This document shows positions 8,220 to 16,655 of a stretch of 34,143 nucleotides of DNA, piece after piece; within the stretch, counting starts at the first letter, position 1; each line of letters begins with the position of its first letter. The translations under genes and the position numbers were made by a program. The notes under the pieces were generated by a model. It saw nothing but the letters and a program-made list of their open reading frames with translations. It was not told the DNA's origin and made no database searches. The stretch is from the NCBI GenBank assembly GCA_902543405.1, contig CACBYC010000014.1:1-34143 (forward strand), given 5' to 3'. The DNA comes from an uncultured Pelagibacteraceae bacterium (GTDB lineage Bacteria > Pseudomonadota > Alphaproteobacteria > Pelagibacterales > Pelagibacteraceae).

Positions 8220-9410
8220 TTACCTAGCTTTTTTAATGGATGCTAGAGTAATTTCCTTTATTTCTTCTAAAGTTGCTTTTCTAGGATTTTGTCCATAGGC
8301 TTGATCTTTCATTGATTTTTCAGCAATTCTATCAACACAATCCTCGGGGACTCCAATTTCGCTCAAACTTTTTGGAATTTTAATTCTATCAAGAATGTTT
8401 TCAATGTTTGATATAAATGCATCTACAGAATGATCTTTAAATTGCATAGCCTCTGACATTCTTTTAACTTTTTCTTCCATACCTGGTAAATTATATTTTA
8501 AAACTACAGGTAATATTATTGCATTCGTTAGTCCGTGATGAGTATTGTATTCGGCTCCAACCATATGAGCAATAGCATGTACTAATCCTAAACCTTTTAA
8601 AAAAGAAATTCCCGCTAAACAAGATCCAACATGCATTCCACCTCTTGCAACTATATTGCTAGGATCTTCTACAGCTGTGATCAAAGATTTTGATATCAAA
8701 GATAAACCCTCTAAAGCAGCACCATCACACATTGGATTGAAACCAGGAACACAATAACCCTCTATACCATGGATTAAAGCATCTGCACCAGTCCATGCCG
8801 TTAAATTTGCTGGCAATCCAATAGTTAGTTCTGGATCTAACAATGCTAAGGAAGGTCTAACATCTGGATGCCACATACAAAATTTCATGCCTTCTTTTAA
8901 ATAAGTAACCATAGCTGAAATTTCTGTTTCAGCTCCAGTTCCAGCAGTTGTTGGAATAGTTATAATTTTTGGGAACGGGTTATCCTTACTAATGTTAGGC
9001 GGAGTTAATTCAAACTCAAAATCTCTTAATGGAACGTCATTGTTTGCTGTGAGGCAAATTAATTTTCCTCCATCCATGGCACTGCCTCCACCGATTGCAA
9101 TTATAGCATCATGGTTTCCATCTTTAAATTTACTAACACCATTTGAAACTTCATCTTCTCTTGGATTTGGAGATATATCAAAAAATAAATCGGATTTTAC
9201 ATCAGAACTTTTTAAATAATTTTGTAAATTAATTATAAATGGTAATTTTGTGCTACCTTTATCTGTAACAATTAAAGGGTTTTTAATATTTAAATTATTA
9301 CAGATACCACCTATTTCTTTCAATCTACCTGGACCGTATGCAATATTAGTTGGAAACGTCCAATCTTGATTGGATAGAATATCGGTTTCGTTAAGTTTAA
9401 AACTTTGCAT
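8220..9410 (-). CDS. Iron-containing alcohol dehydrogenase
   Basis: A 396-residue group III (Fe-dependent) alcohol dehydrogenase. The NAD-binding motif GGGSAMDGGK lies at 107-116 and TIPTTAGTGAE at 151-161. Metal ligands match the family pattern: Asp210 and His214 in TGADALIHGIE, His278 in GLVHAIAH and His292 in NTHHGLTNA. It interconverts an alcohol and an aldehyde with NAD(H). The gene leads a minus-strand operon with amidase, EamA permease and methyltransferase-like protein, and is divergent from another EamA permease across a 36-bp gap that must hold both promoters. The amidase/alcohol dehydrogenase pairing suggests breakdown of an amide carrying an alcohol group, but this is inference. 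Confidence 0.93.
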   Translation of the reverse strand: MQSFKLNETDILSNQDWTFPTNIAYGPGRLKEIGGICNNLNIKNPLIVTDKGSTKLPFIINLQNYLKSSDVKSDLFFDISPNPREDEVSNGVSKFKDGNHDAIIAIGGGSAMDGGKLICLTANNDVPLRDFEFELTPPNISKDNPFPKIITIPTTAGTGAETEISAMVTYLKEGMKFCMWHPDVRPSLALLDPELTIGLPANLTAWTGADALIHGIEGYCVPGFNPMCDGAALEGLSLISKSLITAVEDPSNIVARGGMHVGSCLAGISFLKGLGLVHAIAHMVGAEYNTHHGLTNAIILPVVLKYNLPGMEEKVKRMSEAMQFKDHSVDAFISNIENILDRIKIPKSLSEIGVPEDCVDRIAEKSMKDQAYGQNPRKATLEEIKEITLASIKKAR

Positions 9411-9446
9411 TTCTTTTATAAAGTATACAATTTTAAAAAATTATAA

Positions 9447-10379
9447 ATGAATATTTCTTCAGAAAAAACAGATTTAAAAAAAACATATTTAGCAATATTT
9501 ACCATGCTCTTAGCAATACTGTGTGTGGATATGTATATGGTTGTAATAAAGTTTTTGGGTAATGAATATACTGTAATTCAGTTAGCAGTATTCAGAAATA
9601 TTGCGGGGGTAATCCCTTTATTTATACTTATTTTATTTACTAAAGAGTACATTTCAGTTTTTAGGAACCTAAACAATAAATTCATTATCTTAAGCTTTTT
9701 TAGAGGTTTGGCTTTCTTATCAATGAATATATTTATATTTATTTCTGTTATTAACTTAGAATTTGCTACTGCTATGGTTCTTACATTTTCTTCACCATTT
9801 TTCATTGTAATTTTATCGATAATTTTTTTAAAGGATAAGGTTGGTATTTATAGATGGTCTGCAATTTTTATAGGTTTTTTTGGAGTTGTTTTAATTGTTC
9901 AGCCAGGAAGTGACATATTTAGTTTTTACTCAATATTTCCAATTCTAACTGCGATAGCTTGGGCATTAAGTGTGATAATTTTAAAATTTATACCTGATGG
10001 TCACTCAACAGCAAAAATTCAATTATATACTTTAATATTTAATGTAATTGGTGGTGTTGTACTGTTTTTATTGACCACTGGACATGCAGAAATAAAAAAT
10101 ACTCAAGATTTTTTTCTTATGACATTGACTGGTATTCTTGGAGGTACTGCAGCAATACTTTTTATCTATTCTTACAGATTAATCTCTGCAAGTAAGATGG
10201 CTTCGTTTGAATATTTTGGCATTCCTTCATCATTTGTTTTGGGCTGGTTATTTTTTAATGAAGCTCCTTGGGAACAATTATTTCCAGGAGTTTTCGTAAT
10301 TGTGTTTGCTGGAATGATTATAATTTGGAGAGATAAAGTAAAACAAAAAAAAACTAAGGTGAGTAGAGAAATTAACTAG
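9447..10379 (+). CDS. EamA/DMT-superfamily membrane transporter (2 of 3)
   Basis: A 310-residue integral membrane protein with about ten hydrophobic helices in two EamA repeats. The repeat hallmark appears as LEFATAMVLTFSSPFF in the first half and KMASFEYFGIPSSFVLG in the second. The tail is basic (VKQKKTKVSREIN), consistent with a cytoplasmic C-terminus. It is a single-gene unit between the divergent iron alcohol dehydrogenase and the convergent proV, whose coding end it overlaps by 8 nt. It is distinct in sequence from the permeases at 5896-6789 and 27542-28489. Substrate unknown. Confidence 0.9.
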   Translation: MNISSEKTDLKKTYLAIFTMLLAILCVDMYMVVIKFLGNEYTVIQLAVFRNIAGVIPLFILILFTKEYISVFRNLNNKFIILSFFRGLAFLSMNIFIFISVINLEFATAMVLTFSSPFFIVILSIIFLKDKVGIYRWSAIFIGFFGVVLIVQPGSDIFSFYSIFPILTAIAWALSVIILKFIPDGHSTAKIQLYTLIFNVIGGVVLFLLTTGHAEIKNTQDFFLMTLTGILGGTAAILFIYSYRLISASKMASFEYFGIPSSFVLGWLFFNEAPWEQLFPGVFVIVFAGMIIIWRDKVKQKKTKVSREIN

Positions 10380-11418
10380 CAGATTTCATTGATTTCATAA
10401 CTATTGCTCTATCAATTTCACCAATAAGCTCACCTGTCTCACTATTAACCACTGGAAATTTCTGATCTGTATCTACAAGCTTATCAATTAAAGTTTCTAT
10501 TTTTGAATTGTGAGGAATATTATTTGATCCGTTTTCAAACATTTTTTTTGTATCGTCACAACATTCTTCCCTCATTACTTTGCTTGCACTAAGGACTTTG
10601 TATTTTGGCACATCTTCGCAAAAATCTTTTACATATTGATCTTTGGGGTTAGCAACTATTTCCTCTGGTGTCCCTACTTGAGAAACTTCTCCATCTTTCA
10701 TAATTGCAATATGATCACCCATTTTAATTGCCTCTAAGAAATCATGAGTAATAAATACCATAGTCTTCTGTAACTTTTCTTGAATCTTTAAAAGTTCATC
10801 CTGCATTTCTCTTCTAATTAATGGATCTAATGCTGAAAAGGGTTCATCAAAAATTAAAATTTCTGGATCTACAGCTAATGCACGAGCTAAACCCACCCTT
10901 TGTTGCATTCCTCCTGATAGTTCTCTTGGATAATTATTGTGCCAACCTTCTAAACCAACCATTTTTAAAACTTCCATTGATTTTTCTACTCTATCATTTT
11001 TTTTATTTCCTCTAATCTCTAAACCATATCCAATATTCTCCACAACTGTTCTATGTGGAAATAAACCAAAATGTTGAAAAACCATGCTCATTTTATTTCT
11101 TCTTAAATCTAATAATTCTTTTCCGCTCATTTTCGTTACGTCAACATCATCCATTTTTACTGTTCCAGACGTTGGTTCAATTAATCTTGAAATACATCTA
11201 ACTAAGGTTGATTTTCCGCTTCCCGATAAACCCATTACAACAAATGTCTCACCTTTCTCAATTGAAAAGCTAACATCTTTTACTGCAACCACATGTCCGG
11301 TTTTTTCTTGAACTTCTTTTATTGATAAACTTTTATCTAAATCTTTAATTATTCTTTGTTCGTCAGAACCAAATAATTTCCAAACATTTGAACACGTTAT
11401 TTTTGGTTGATTATTCAT
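10372..11418 (-). CDS. proV: Glycine betaine/proline-type ABC transporter ATP-binding protein ProV (copy 1)
   Basis: A 348-residue ATPase of the quaternary-amine transporter family. Walker A is GLSGSGKST (63-71), the ABC signature is LSGGMQQR (167-174), Walker B is ILIFDEPFSALD (187-198) and the switch histidine is in FITHD. The N-terminal region before the ATPase core (SLSIKEVQEKTGHVVAVKDVSF) and the RRNKMSMVFQHFGLFPHRTV segment are characteristic of ProV/OpuAA. Residues about 278-345 form a tail resembling a shortened CBS region. It is divergent from the double permease gene and should power it at the inner membrane. Uptake of glycine betaine, carnitine or related compounds is inferred from family and context. 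Confidence 0.93.
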   Translation of the reverse strand: MNNQPKITCSNVWKLFGSDEQRIIKDLDKSLSIKEVQEKTGHVVAVKDVSFSIEKGETFVVMGLSGSGKSTLVRCISRLIEPTSGTVKMDDVDVTKMSGKELLDLRRNKMSMVFQHFGLFPHRTVVENIGYGLEIRGNKKNDRVEKSMEVLKMVGLEGWHNNYPRELSGGMQQRVGLARALAVDPEILIFDEPFSALDPLIRREMQDELLKIQEKLQKTMVFITHDFLEAIKMGDHIAIMKDGEVSQVGTPEEIVANPKDQYVKDFCEDVPKYKVLSASKVMREECCDDTKKMFENGSNNIPHNSKIETLIDKLVDTDQKFPVVNSETGELIGEIDRAIVMKSMKSAS

Positions 11419-11422
11419 ATTT

Positions 11423-11438
11423 TGTTATTTTAATAACA
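11423..11438. promoter_or_regulatory. Perfect 16-bp palindrome between divergent proV and proW
   Basis: TGTTATT-TT-AATAACA forms 7-bp arms around a 2-bp centre. It sits 4 bp upstream of the proV ATG, inside the 79-bp divergent proV/proW gap. The position suits a repressor operator or a 5'UTR element acting on proV. In such AT-rich DNA a palindrome this long can arise by chance, and no regulator gene is nearby. Confidence 0.4.
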
Positions 11439-11497
11439 CAAAAATAGACAATATTTTTCTTTAAAAGTAAAATTATTTATTTTAAATTTTAGATAAT

Positions 11498-13615
11498 ATG
11501 TCTTCTGAAGTAGCAAGTATCCAAGGAAAGCCAAATTCATCAAAAAATATTATTACATATTCTGTAATCTTAATAACATTTTTAGTTGCACTGTGGTTAT
11601 CTTTTCAAAGCGATGGTCCTTCAAAAATGCCAAAGGTCGTCACTGATCAATTTACATTTACAGCATGGGTTAATGAAGGTGAAGATTATTTAAAAAAAAA
11701 TTATAGATGGATTACCAAAATAATAGCCAGTTATATTAAAAATGTATATTACTTTGTTGAAGATTTCCTTATCGACTCACCTTGGCTATTAATTGCAGCA
11801 TTAATATTTTTGCCTTGCTTAATTGCAGGTGGTTTAAGATTAGGATTGTACTCTTTATTTGTCATTTATTTTTGGGGTGCAACAGGAATGTGGGAACCAT
11901 CTCTGCAAACGGTAGCATTGATGGGTTTATCGGTTTTACTATGTGTCGTAGTTGGAGTGACTCTAGGTGTGCTTTGTTCACAAAGTGACAGGTTTGAAAA
12001 TTTTATGAAGCCTATTTTAGATACAATGCAAGTAATGCCTGCGTTTGTTTATCTTTTTCCAGCTCTTTTCTTTTTTGGAATTGGAGGAGCGCCAGCAATA
12101 TTAGCCACTATGATTTACTCAATGCCTCCAATAATAAGATTAACAAATACTGGTATAAGACAAGTTTCAGCAGAAACAATTGAGTCTGCTACCTCATTTG
12201 GATCAAGTAAGTTACAACTACTATTTAAAATTAAAATTCCACTCTCGCTACCAAGTATAATGATGGGAATTAATCAGGTGATAATGATGGCTTTAGCACT
12301 TGTAGTTTTGGCATGTTTTATTGGAGCTGAAGGGATCGGTGGTCAAGTATGGCAAGCAATTAGAAGACTTGATGTTGGATGGGCAATGGAAGGAGGACTC
12401 TGTATTCTTTTCATGGCAATAATGTTTGATAGATTTAGTATGTCATTTAGTAAAACGAAACAAATACTTCCATCGAACGTTCAAAAATTTTATTTGCTTC
12501 CTCAATCTTGGGAAAAATTTACTCTAGCAAGAATTATAGAAAAGCCTTTAGAATTTTTAGGTGGTTTAATTAATTTTGTTTGTACAAATTTGACAAAAAT
12601 TATTGCATATGTATTTGAATTTTGTATTTCGTTAGCAAATAGACAAACAGCAAGAGATATTGGTGAAATAATTTCTAGAAGATATTATATAATTCCATCT
12701 TTTTTACTTGTTCTGACTATATCATTCGTTGATTCTTATATGATAAGTATTGGATCATTTCCTGAAGAGTGGAGATTATCAATAAGACAACCAATTTCTA
12801 ATAGTGTGGAGTCTTTAACTGTTAATCCTGGTTTTATTGCATTTACAAAAGCTCTTAGAGGATTTGTATATCTTAAACTTTTAAGACCACTTGATATATT
12901 CCTAACTCATGTGCCGTGGTGGTATACACTAGGTGTATTTGCAGCAATTGGATATTTTACTGTTGGTATCAGATTTGCAATTATTACAGCAATATTATTA
13001 CTTTTTATTGGTGCTTGTGGGATATGGCCACAATCAATGATAACACTATCATCTGTTTTAGTATCTGTAGCTTTATGTTTTATAATTGGAGTTCCTCTTG
13101 GAATTATTGCTTCTTATAATGAGAGATTTAGAAATGTTCAAAACGTGGTTTTAGATGCCATGCAGACTTTACCTTACTTCTGTTATTTAATTCCTGTTTT
13201 AATGTTTTTTGGAGGAGGAATAGTATCTGCTGTACTAGCAACAGTAATATACTCCATACCACCCATCATTCGATTAACATCTTTAGGTTTAACTCAAGTA
13301 TCCGGAACTTACTCAGAGGTTTCACGTTCATTTGGTGGTACTTTATTACAAACTCTAAATAAAATTAAATTTCCATTAGCTATTCCAAGTTTAGTTATTG
13401 GATTTAATCAAACAGTAATTATGGCTTTCGCAATGCAGATTGTTACACCTTTAATTGGTGGAAAAGGATTAGGTTTGGAAGTATTTAATGGATTGGCAAG
13501 ATCAGATACTGGTAGAGGATTAGCAGCAGGTATAGGAATTGTATTATTAGCAATAATTATAGACAGAATTTCACTTGCTTGGACTAAAAAACAGAGAGAA
13601 GCTCTAGGTTTATAA
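11498..13615 (+). CDS. proW: Glycine betaine/proline-type ABC transporter permease, tandem double-domain ProW
   Basis: A 705-residue permease, about twice the usual ProW length, holding two complete transmembrane permease domains. Domain 1 spans about residues 137-315, with its EAA-type loop at 229-254 (ESATSFGSSKLQ...KIPLSLPS). Domain 2 spans about 510-692, with the matching loop at 607-632 (EVSRSFGGTLLQ...KFPLAIPS). Each copy has the segment MIYSMPPIIRLT or VIYSIPPIIRLT. Extra hydrophobic helices lie at about 18-36, 96-126 and 398-420. One chain could therefore supply both halves of the membrane channel, with ProV as the ATPase dimer. It is followed by proX after 89 bp. The frame is open throughout, so this is a real fusion, not a misread stop. 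Confidence 0.93.
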   Translation: MSSEVASIQGKPNSSKNIITYSVILITFLVALWLSFQSDGPSKMPKVVTDQFTFTAWVNEGEDYLKKNYRWITKIIASYIKNVYYFVEDFLIDSPWLLIAALIFLPCLIAGGLRLGLYSLFVIYFWGATGMWEPSLQTVALMGLSVLLCVVVGVTLGVLCSQSDRFENFMKPILDTMQVMPAFVYLFPALFFFGIGGAPAILATMIYSMPPIIRLTNTGIRQVSAETIESATSFGSSKLQLLFKIKIPLSLPSIMMGINQVIMMALALVVLACFIGAEGIGGQVWQAIRRLDVGWAMEGGLCILFMAIMFDRFSMSFSKTKQILPSNVQKFYLLPQSWEKFTLARIIEKPLEFLGGLINFVCTNLTKIIAYVFEFCISLANRQTARDIGEIISRRYYIIPSFLLVLTISFVDSYMISIGSFPEEWRLSIRQPISNSVESLTVNPGFIAFTKALRGFVYLKLLRPLDIFLTHVPWWYTLGVFAAIGYFTVGIRFAIITAILLLFIGACGIWPQSMITLSSVLVSVALCFIIGVPLGIIASYNERFRNVQNVVLDAMQTLPYFCYLIPVLMFFGGGIVSAVLATVIYSIPPIIRLTSLGLTQVSGTYSEVSRSFGGTLLQTLNKIKFPLAIPSLVIGFNQTVIMAFAMQIVTPLIGGKGLGLEVFNGLARSDTGRGLAAGIGIVLLAIIIDRISLAWTKKQREALGL

Positions 13616-13642
13616 GTCAAGTAAAAGCATCATTATTCACAG

Positions 13643-13672
13643 TTTACAAACTAGTAATTTTTGTTTTAAGAT
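13643..13672 (+). promoter_or_regulatory. Candidate sigma70-type promoter of proX
   Basis: TTTACA at 13643-13648 (5 of 6 to TTGACA) and TAAGAT at 13667-13672 (4 of 6 to TATAAT) are separated by 18 bp, upstream of proX in the 89-bp gap after the permease gene. A separate promoter would let the periplasmic binding protein be made in excess over the membrane parts. This is prediction by motif only. Confidence 0.4.
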
Positions 13673-13704
13673 AAGACTTTAATTAATTAAAAGAGAGGAA
13701 ATAA

Positions 13705-14715
13705 ATGAGGTTATCAAAAACAATATCAGCTCTATTCTTATCTTTCGTAATTTTACTTGCTAGTCTTACTCAGGCAAATGCAAAAAGATTACATGCTGCT
13801 ATTGCTGACTGGACAGGTGGAATAATCACTTGTGAAGTTGCAGTAGCAATTCTTGAACGAGAAATGGGCTATAAAATTAAACAAACAGTTTTCCCGTCTG
13901 GTACTGGATTATGGGAAGCAATTGCAGCTGGAGAACTTGATTTCGCTTGCGAGAGTTGGCCAAGTTATGCAGAGGCAGACGATGTAATGTTTAATGAAGA
14001 TTTAATTTATGACGGCAAAGTAGTAAAGTCTTATAAAGGAGATGGAACAGTTGATCTTTTAGGAACTACTGGAATCATCGGTATGTCAGATTACTGGATA
14101 CCTAGATATGCTGCAGAAGAAATGGGCATTAAAACTTGGAGAGACCTAAACAAACATAAAGCTAAATTTGCAACTATTGAAACCGGCGGTAAAGGAAGAT
14201 TAATTGGATGTCCTGTAGCTGGTTGGAACTGTCATGACCAAAAAAGACTTGATCTTTTAGGAATTGATTTCCAAGCAGATGAGCTAGGTACTGAAGCGGC
14301 TGCAATTGCAGAAGCAAAAGCTGCTTACATGAGAAAAGAGCCGTTCTTGTTATACTTATGGTCACCACACTGGTTCTTTGGTGAGTTTGACATGGTAGGA
14401 GTTCAACTTCCTGAATACAAAACTTGTGAAGGAGACACATTTACTGAAGCAAACAACTGGAAAACTTGCGGTACAGATGGATGGCCAGCAACTGGTTGGG
14501 ATAAAGATTACACTATGAATTATGGAAATCCTGACACATTTGCTAAACCAGAACATGCTAAAGCAAAAGCTTTTTTTGAAAGAATGAAATTAGAAAACTT
14601 AGACCAAGCTAAGATGCTTGTTGAAGTTGACATCAAAAAAAGAGACGTTAAAGAAGTTGTAAATGAGTGGTTAGACAACAATCCAGATAAATGGAAAAGT
14701 TGGTTACCTAACTAA
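13705..14715 (+). CDS. proX: Periplasmic glycine betaine/proline-type substrate-binding protein ProX
   Basis: A 336-residue binding protein of the OpuAC/ProX family. A Sec signal peptide covers residues 1-26 (basic start, hydrophobic core, cleavage after ANA), with no lipobox cysteine, so it should be a free periplasmic protein. Trp36 (IADWTGG), Trp70 and Trp85 (ESWPSYAEADD), plus a tryptophan-rich C-terminal lobe (WSPHW, GWPATGWD), could form the aromatic cage that holds a quaternary ammonium group. A good ribosome site, GAGAGGA at 13693-13699, precedes the ATG by 5 bp, and a strong terminator follows. Together with proV and the double proW it completes one importer. Specificity among betaine, carnitine, gamma-butyrobetaine and choline is not readable here. 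Confidence 0.93.
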   Translation: MRLSKTISALFLSFVILLASLTQANAKRLHAAIADWTGGIITCEVAVAILEREMGYKIKQTVFPSGTGLWEAIAAGELDFACESWPSYAEADDVMFNEDLIYDGKVVKSYKGDGTVDLLGTTGIIGMSDYWIPRYAAEEMGIKTWRDLNKHKAKFATIETGGKGRLIGCPVAGWNCHDQKRLDLLGIDFQADELGTEAAAIAEAKAAYMRKEPFLLYLWSPHWFFGEFDMVGVQLPEYKTCEGDTFTEANNWKTCGTDGWPATGWDKDYTMNYGNPDTFAKPEHAKAKAFFERMKLENLDQAKMLVEVDIKKRDVKEVVNEWLDNNPDKWKSWLPN

Positions 14716-14740
14716 TAATTAAACTTCAAAAAAATAATTA

Positions 14741-14772
14741 AGGGCTTTGTGGAAACAGAGCCCTTTTTTTTT
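14741..14772 (+). terminator. Rho-independent terminator after proX
   Basis: A 10-bp stem (AGGGCTTTGT / ACAGAGCCCT, one G-U pair) with loop GGAA is followed by a run of nine T residues. It is the clearest terminator in the window and lies 25 bp after the proX stop. It ends only 2 bp before the ATG of the next gene on the same strand. Confidence 0.93.
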
Positions 14773-14774
14773 AC

Positions 14775-15413
14775 ATGCATATAATACATAGAGGAATTGT
14801 AAATAAGAGTTACAAAGAAAACTGCTTAGAGTCTTTTCGAGCATCATTTAAAAAAAGATTTGGGATTGAAACAGATATTCATTCAACCAAAGATAAAAAG
14901 TTTGTATGCTTTCATGATTTTACTTTAAAGAGAATTTTTAAAATAAGCAAAAGTATCAAAAATATTAATTATGAAGATCTAAAAAAAATTAAAAATAAAA
15001 ACTTTCAAATACCACCATTAAAAGAGGTTCTAAAAATTTCAAAAAAAAAATTTCCTATCTTTATTGAAATAAAGCCATTATTTAATAAAGAACTTTTATC
15101 TAATTTGATTAAAGAAACTAGAAGTTTTAAAAAATGTACTTTTATCTCTTTTAAGCATGAAAATATCTATAATCTTCTTAAACTTAACTCAAAACTATCA
15201 GTAGGTTTATCTTTTTCCAACAAATCTAGCATAAAATCTATTTTAAAAAGTAGCCTAAACAAAAAAATAAAATATCTAATATTAGATAAAAAGTTTTTAA
15301 ATAGTCGAAGAATACAAATAATTAATAAAGAGAAATATTATTACACGATTAAAAACAAAAAGGAATTTTTGAAATATGAAAAAGATAACAATCTTATATT
15401 TGAAAACTTATGA
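14775..15413 (+). CDS. Glycerophosphodiester phosphodiesterase-like protein, short
   Basis: A 212-residue GDPD-family TIM-barrel protein. The catalytic elements are present: HRG at residues 5-7, E-x-D in GIETDIH at about 36-38, and HD in FHDFT. FIEIKPL is the typical later strand with a glutamate metal ligand. It hydrolyses glycerophosphodiesters to glycerol-3-phosphate and an alcohol such as choline or ethanolamine. It is shorter than the usual 240-260 residues and very lysine/asparagine rich. Because HRG lies at the extreme N-terminus, the ATG at 14775 must be close to the true start. That ATG lies just 2 bp beyond the proX terminator T-run, leaving no room for a separate ribosome site. Release of choline from phosphodiesters would suit the neighbourhood. 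Confidence 0.8.
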   Translation: MHIIHRGIVNKSYKENCLESFRASFKKRFGIETDIHSTKDKKFVCFHDFTLKRIFKISKSIKNINYEDLKKIKNKNFQIPPLKEVLKISKKKFPIFIEIKPLFNKELLSNLIKETRSFKKCTFISFKHENIYNLLKLNSKLSVGLSFSNKSSIKSILKSSLNKKIKYLILDKKFLNSRRIQIINKEKYYYTIKNKKEFLKYEKDNNLIFENL

Positions 15414-16541
15414 TTTATATTTTTTAAGATATTCCAATCTTCCAAGTATTTCATCTCTATCTAAATAATATCCTTGAAGATGACGATGACCTGAATTTGG
15501 GTCAAAAGCAGTTCTGCCGTGTAAAACACGCCTATTATTAAAAGAAAATATGTCTCCAGGTCCTAATCTAAATTTAATCTGAAACTTATCATCGTGTAGA
15601 AGATTTCCAAATCTATGGTGGGCTTTATAAACTTTGTCCATTTGGTCTGGATGACAGTCTAATGCATCCATAGTTGCAACACTAAATCTAATATCATGAA
15701 AATCTTTATCTTTTGTTAAACTAATTGCTGGGGCATGGAAGCTTCGGTGAGATTCTTGGGTATAATCTTTATCTCTAAACTTTAGAGGTACAGAGATTAA
15801 TGTTTCAAAAATATCTTTTTCATTTTTTCTCAAATAATCAGCAACTGCAAAACCATCAATTGCAGAGGAATCTCCACCCTTTGCATCATTTACTAAACAA
15901 TGCAAAAACTGATAACCAGGTGGTAATTCAAACCAAGGTAAATCCATATGATTTCTTAGAGCATGCGCCGTGTATGCAGAATTATTTGGTTTTGGAATAT
16001 TGATTACTTCAAAAGGAGTTTTAAAAAAGGTTTCCCTTACATGACTTATTCTATGAAGAATTTCAAAGCCTGATTTTTTTTCTGTAGGTGAATTTTTAAC
16101 TATTGCTATACCTTTATGATGTAATAATTCTAACCACTTTATTAATCCTTCATCAGAATTAATTACTTCATCATGTTCAATACATATCGACGAAAATTCG
16201 TTTTCCAAATTATTATCCCAAAGATGATAAGGTGAGACATATTCTTGTTTATTTTTAATAGTATAACAATTTTCTCTCAACCACTTAGGATCATAATAAC
16301 TTGTGTGGTCACCCTCACTCCACTCTATTTCTAATTTGCCATCACCATTTAAAGAATATTTTTTGGGATTTATTTCTTTTGATACCTCTAAGATATTAAA
16401 CATTCTATGTCTTGAGTCTTTATCATGTGCAGTAGGACAATTATCTCTTAACCACATGTAATTAAATTTACTTTCTTCACCATCATTCCAAGTAATTTGT
16501 AAATAAGTGCTGTTTTTTGCGATTTTAGAAATCGAATTCAT
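15408..16541 (-). CDS. Gamma-butyrobetaine hydroxylase-like 2-oxoglutarate/Fe(II) dioxygenase
   Basis: A 377-residue protein with the two-part build of gamma-butyrobetaine hydroxylase (BBOX). The N-terminal small domain (about 1-100) carries WLRDNCPT and is followed by a TauD-type oxygenase domain. Iron ligands are His198 and Asp200 in NHMDLPW and His341 in RVLHGRTAFDP; an arginine in GHRHLQGYYLD probably binds 2-oxoglutarate. The NHMDLPW...PPGYQFLHCL stretch is typical of BBOX and trimethyllysine hydroxylases. The zinc ligands of the N-terminal domain look incomplete. The expected reaction is gamma-butyrobetaine to L-carnitine, which would feed the carnitine genes at 21186-25115. It overlaps the convergent GDPD-like gene by 6 nt and is divergent from proV copy 2. 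Another TauD-type substrate is possible. Confidence 0.82.
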   Translation of the reverse strand: MNSISKIAKNSTYLQITWNDGEESKFNYMWLRDNCPTAHDKDSRHRMFNILEVSKEINPKKYSLNGDGKLEIEWSEGDHTSYYDPKWLRENCYTIKNKQEYVSPYHLWDNNLENEFSSICIEHDEVINSDEGLIKWLELLHHKGIAIVKNSPTEKKSGFEILHRISHVRETFFKTPFEVINIPKPNNSAYTAHALRNHMDLPWFELPPGYQFLHCLVNDAKGGDSSAIDGFAVADYLRKNEKDIFETLISVPLKFRDKDYTQESHRSFHAPAISLTKDKDFHDIRFSVATMDALDCHPDQMDKVYKAHHRFGNLLHDDKFQIKFRLGPGDIFSFNNRRVLHGRTAFDPNSGHRHLQGYYLDRDEILGRLEYLKKYKS

Positions 16542-16573
16542 AATAAATAATTATATAAAAACCAAAAAATTTC

Positions 16574-16594
16574 AATTCAATTAATAGTTGAATT
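16574..16594. promoter_or_regulatory. Inverted repeat in the divergent BBOX-like/proV2 promoter gap
   Basis: AATTCAA and TTGAATT form perfect 7-bp arms separated by 7 bp (centre to centre 14 bp), within the 114-bp gap 16542-16655 between the two divergent genes. Size and position suit an operator controlling both. The rest of the gap is A/T-rich with no other structure that I can support. Chance occurrence in AT-rich DNA cannot be excluded. Confidence 0.4.
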
Positions 16595-16655
16595 AAATAA
16601 AGTTATTTTATTGTTGATTTGCTTTGATGTACTAAAAGGACTAAACTTTAAATAA

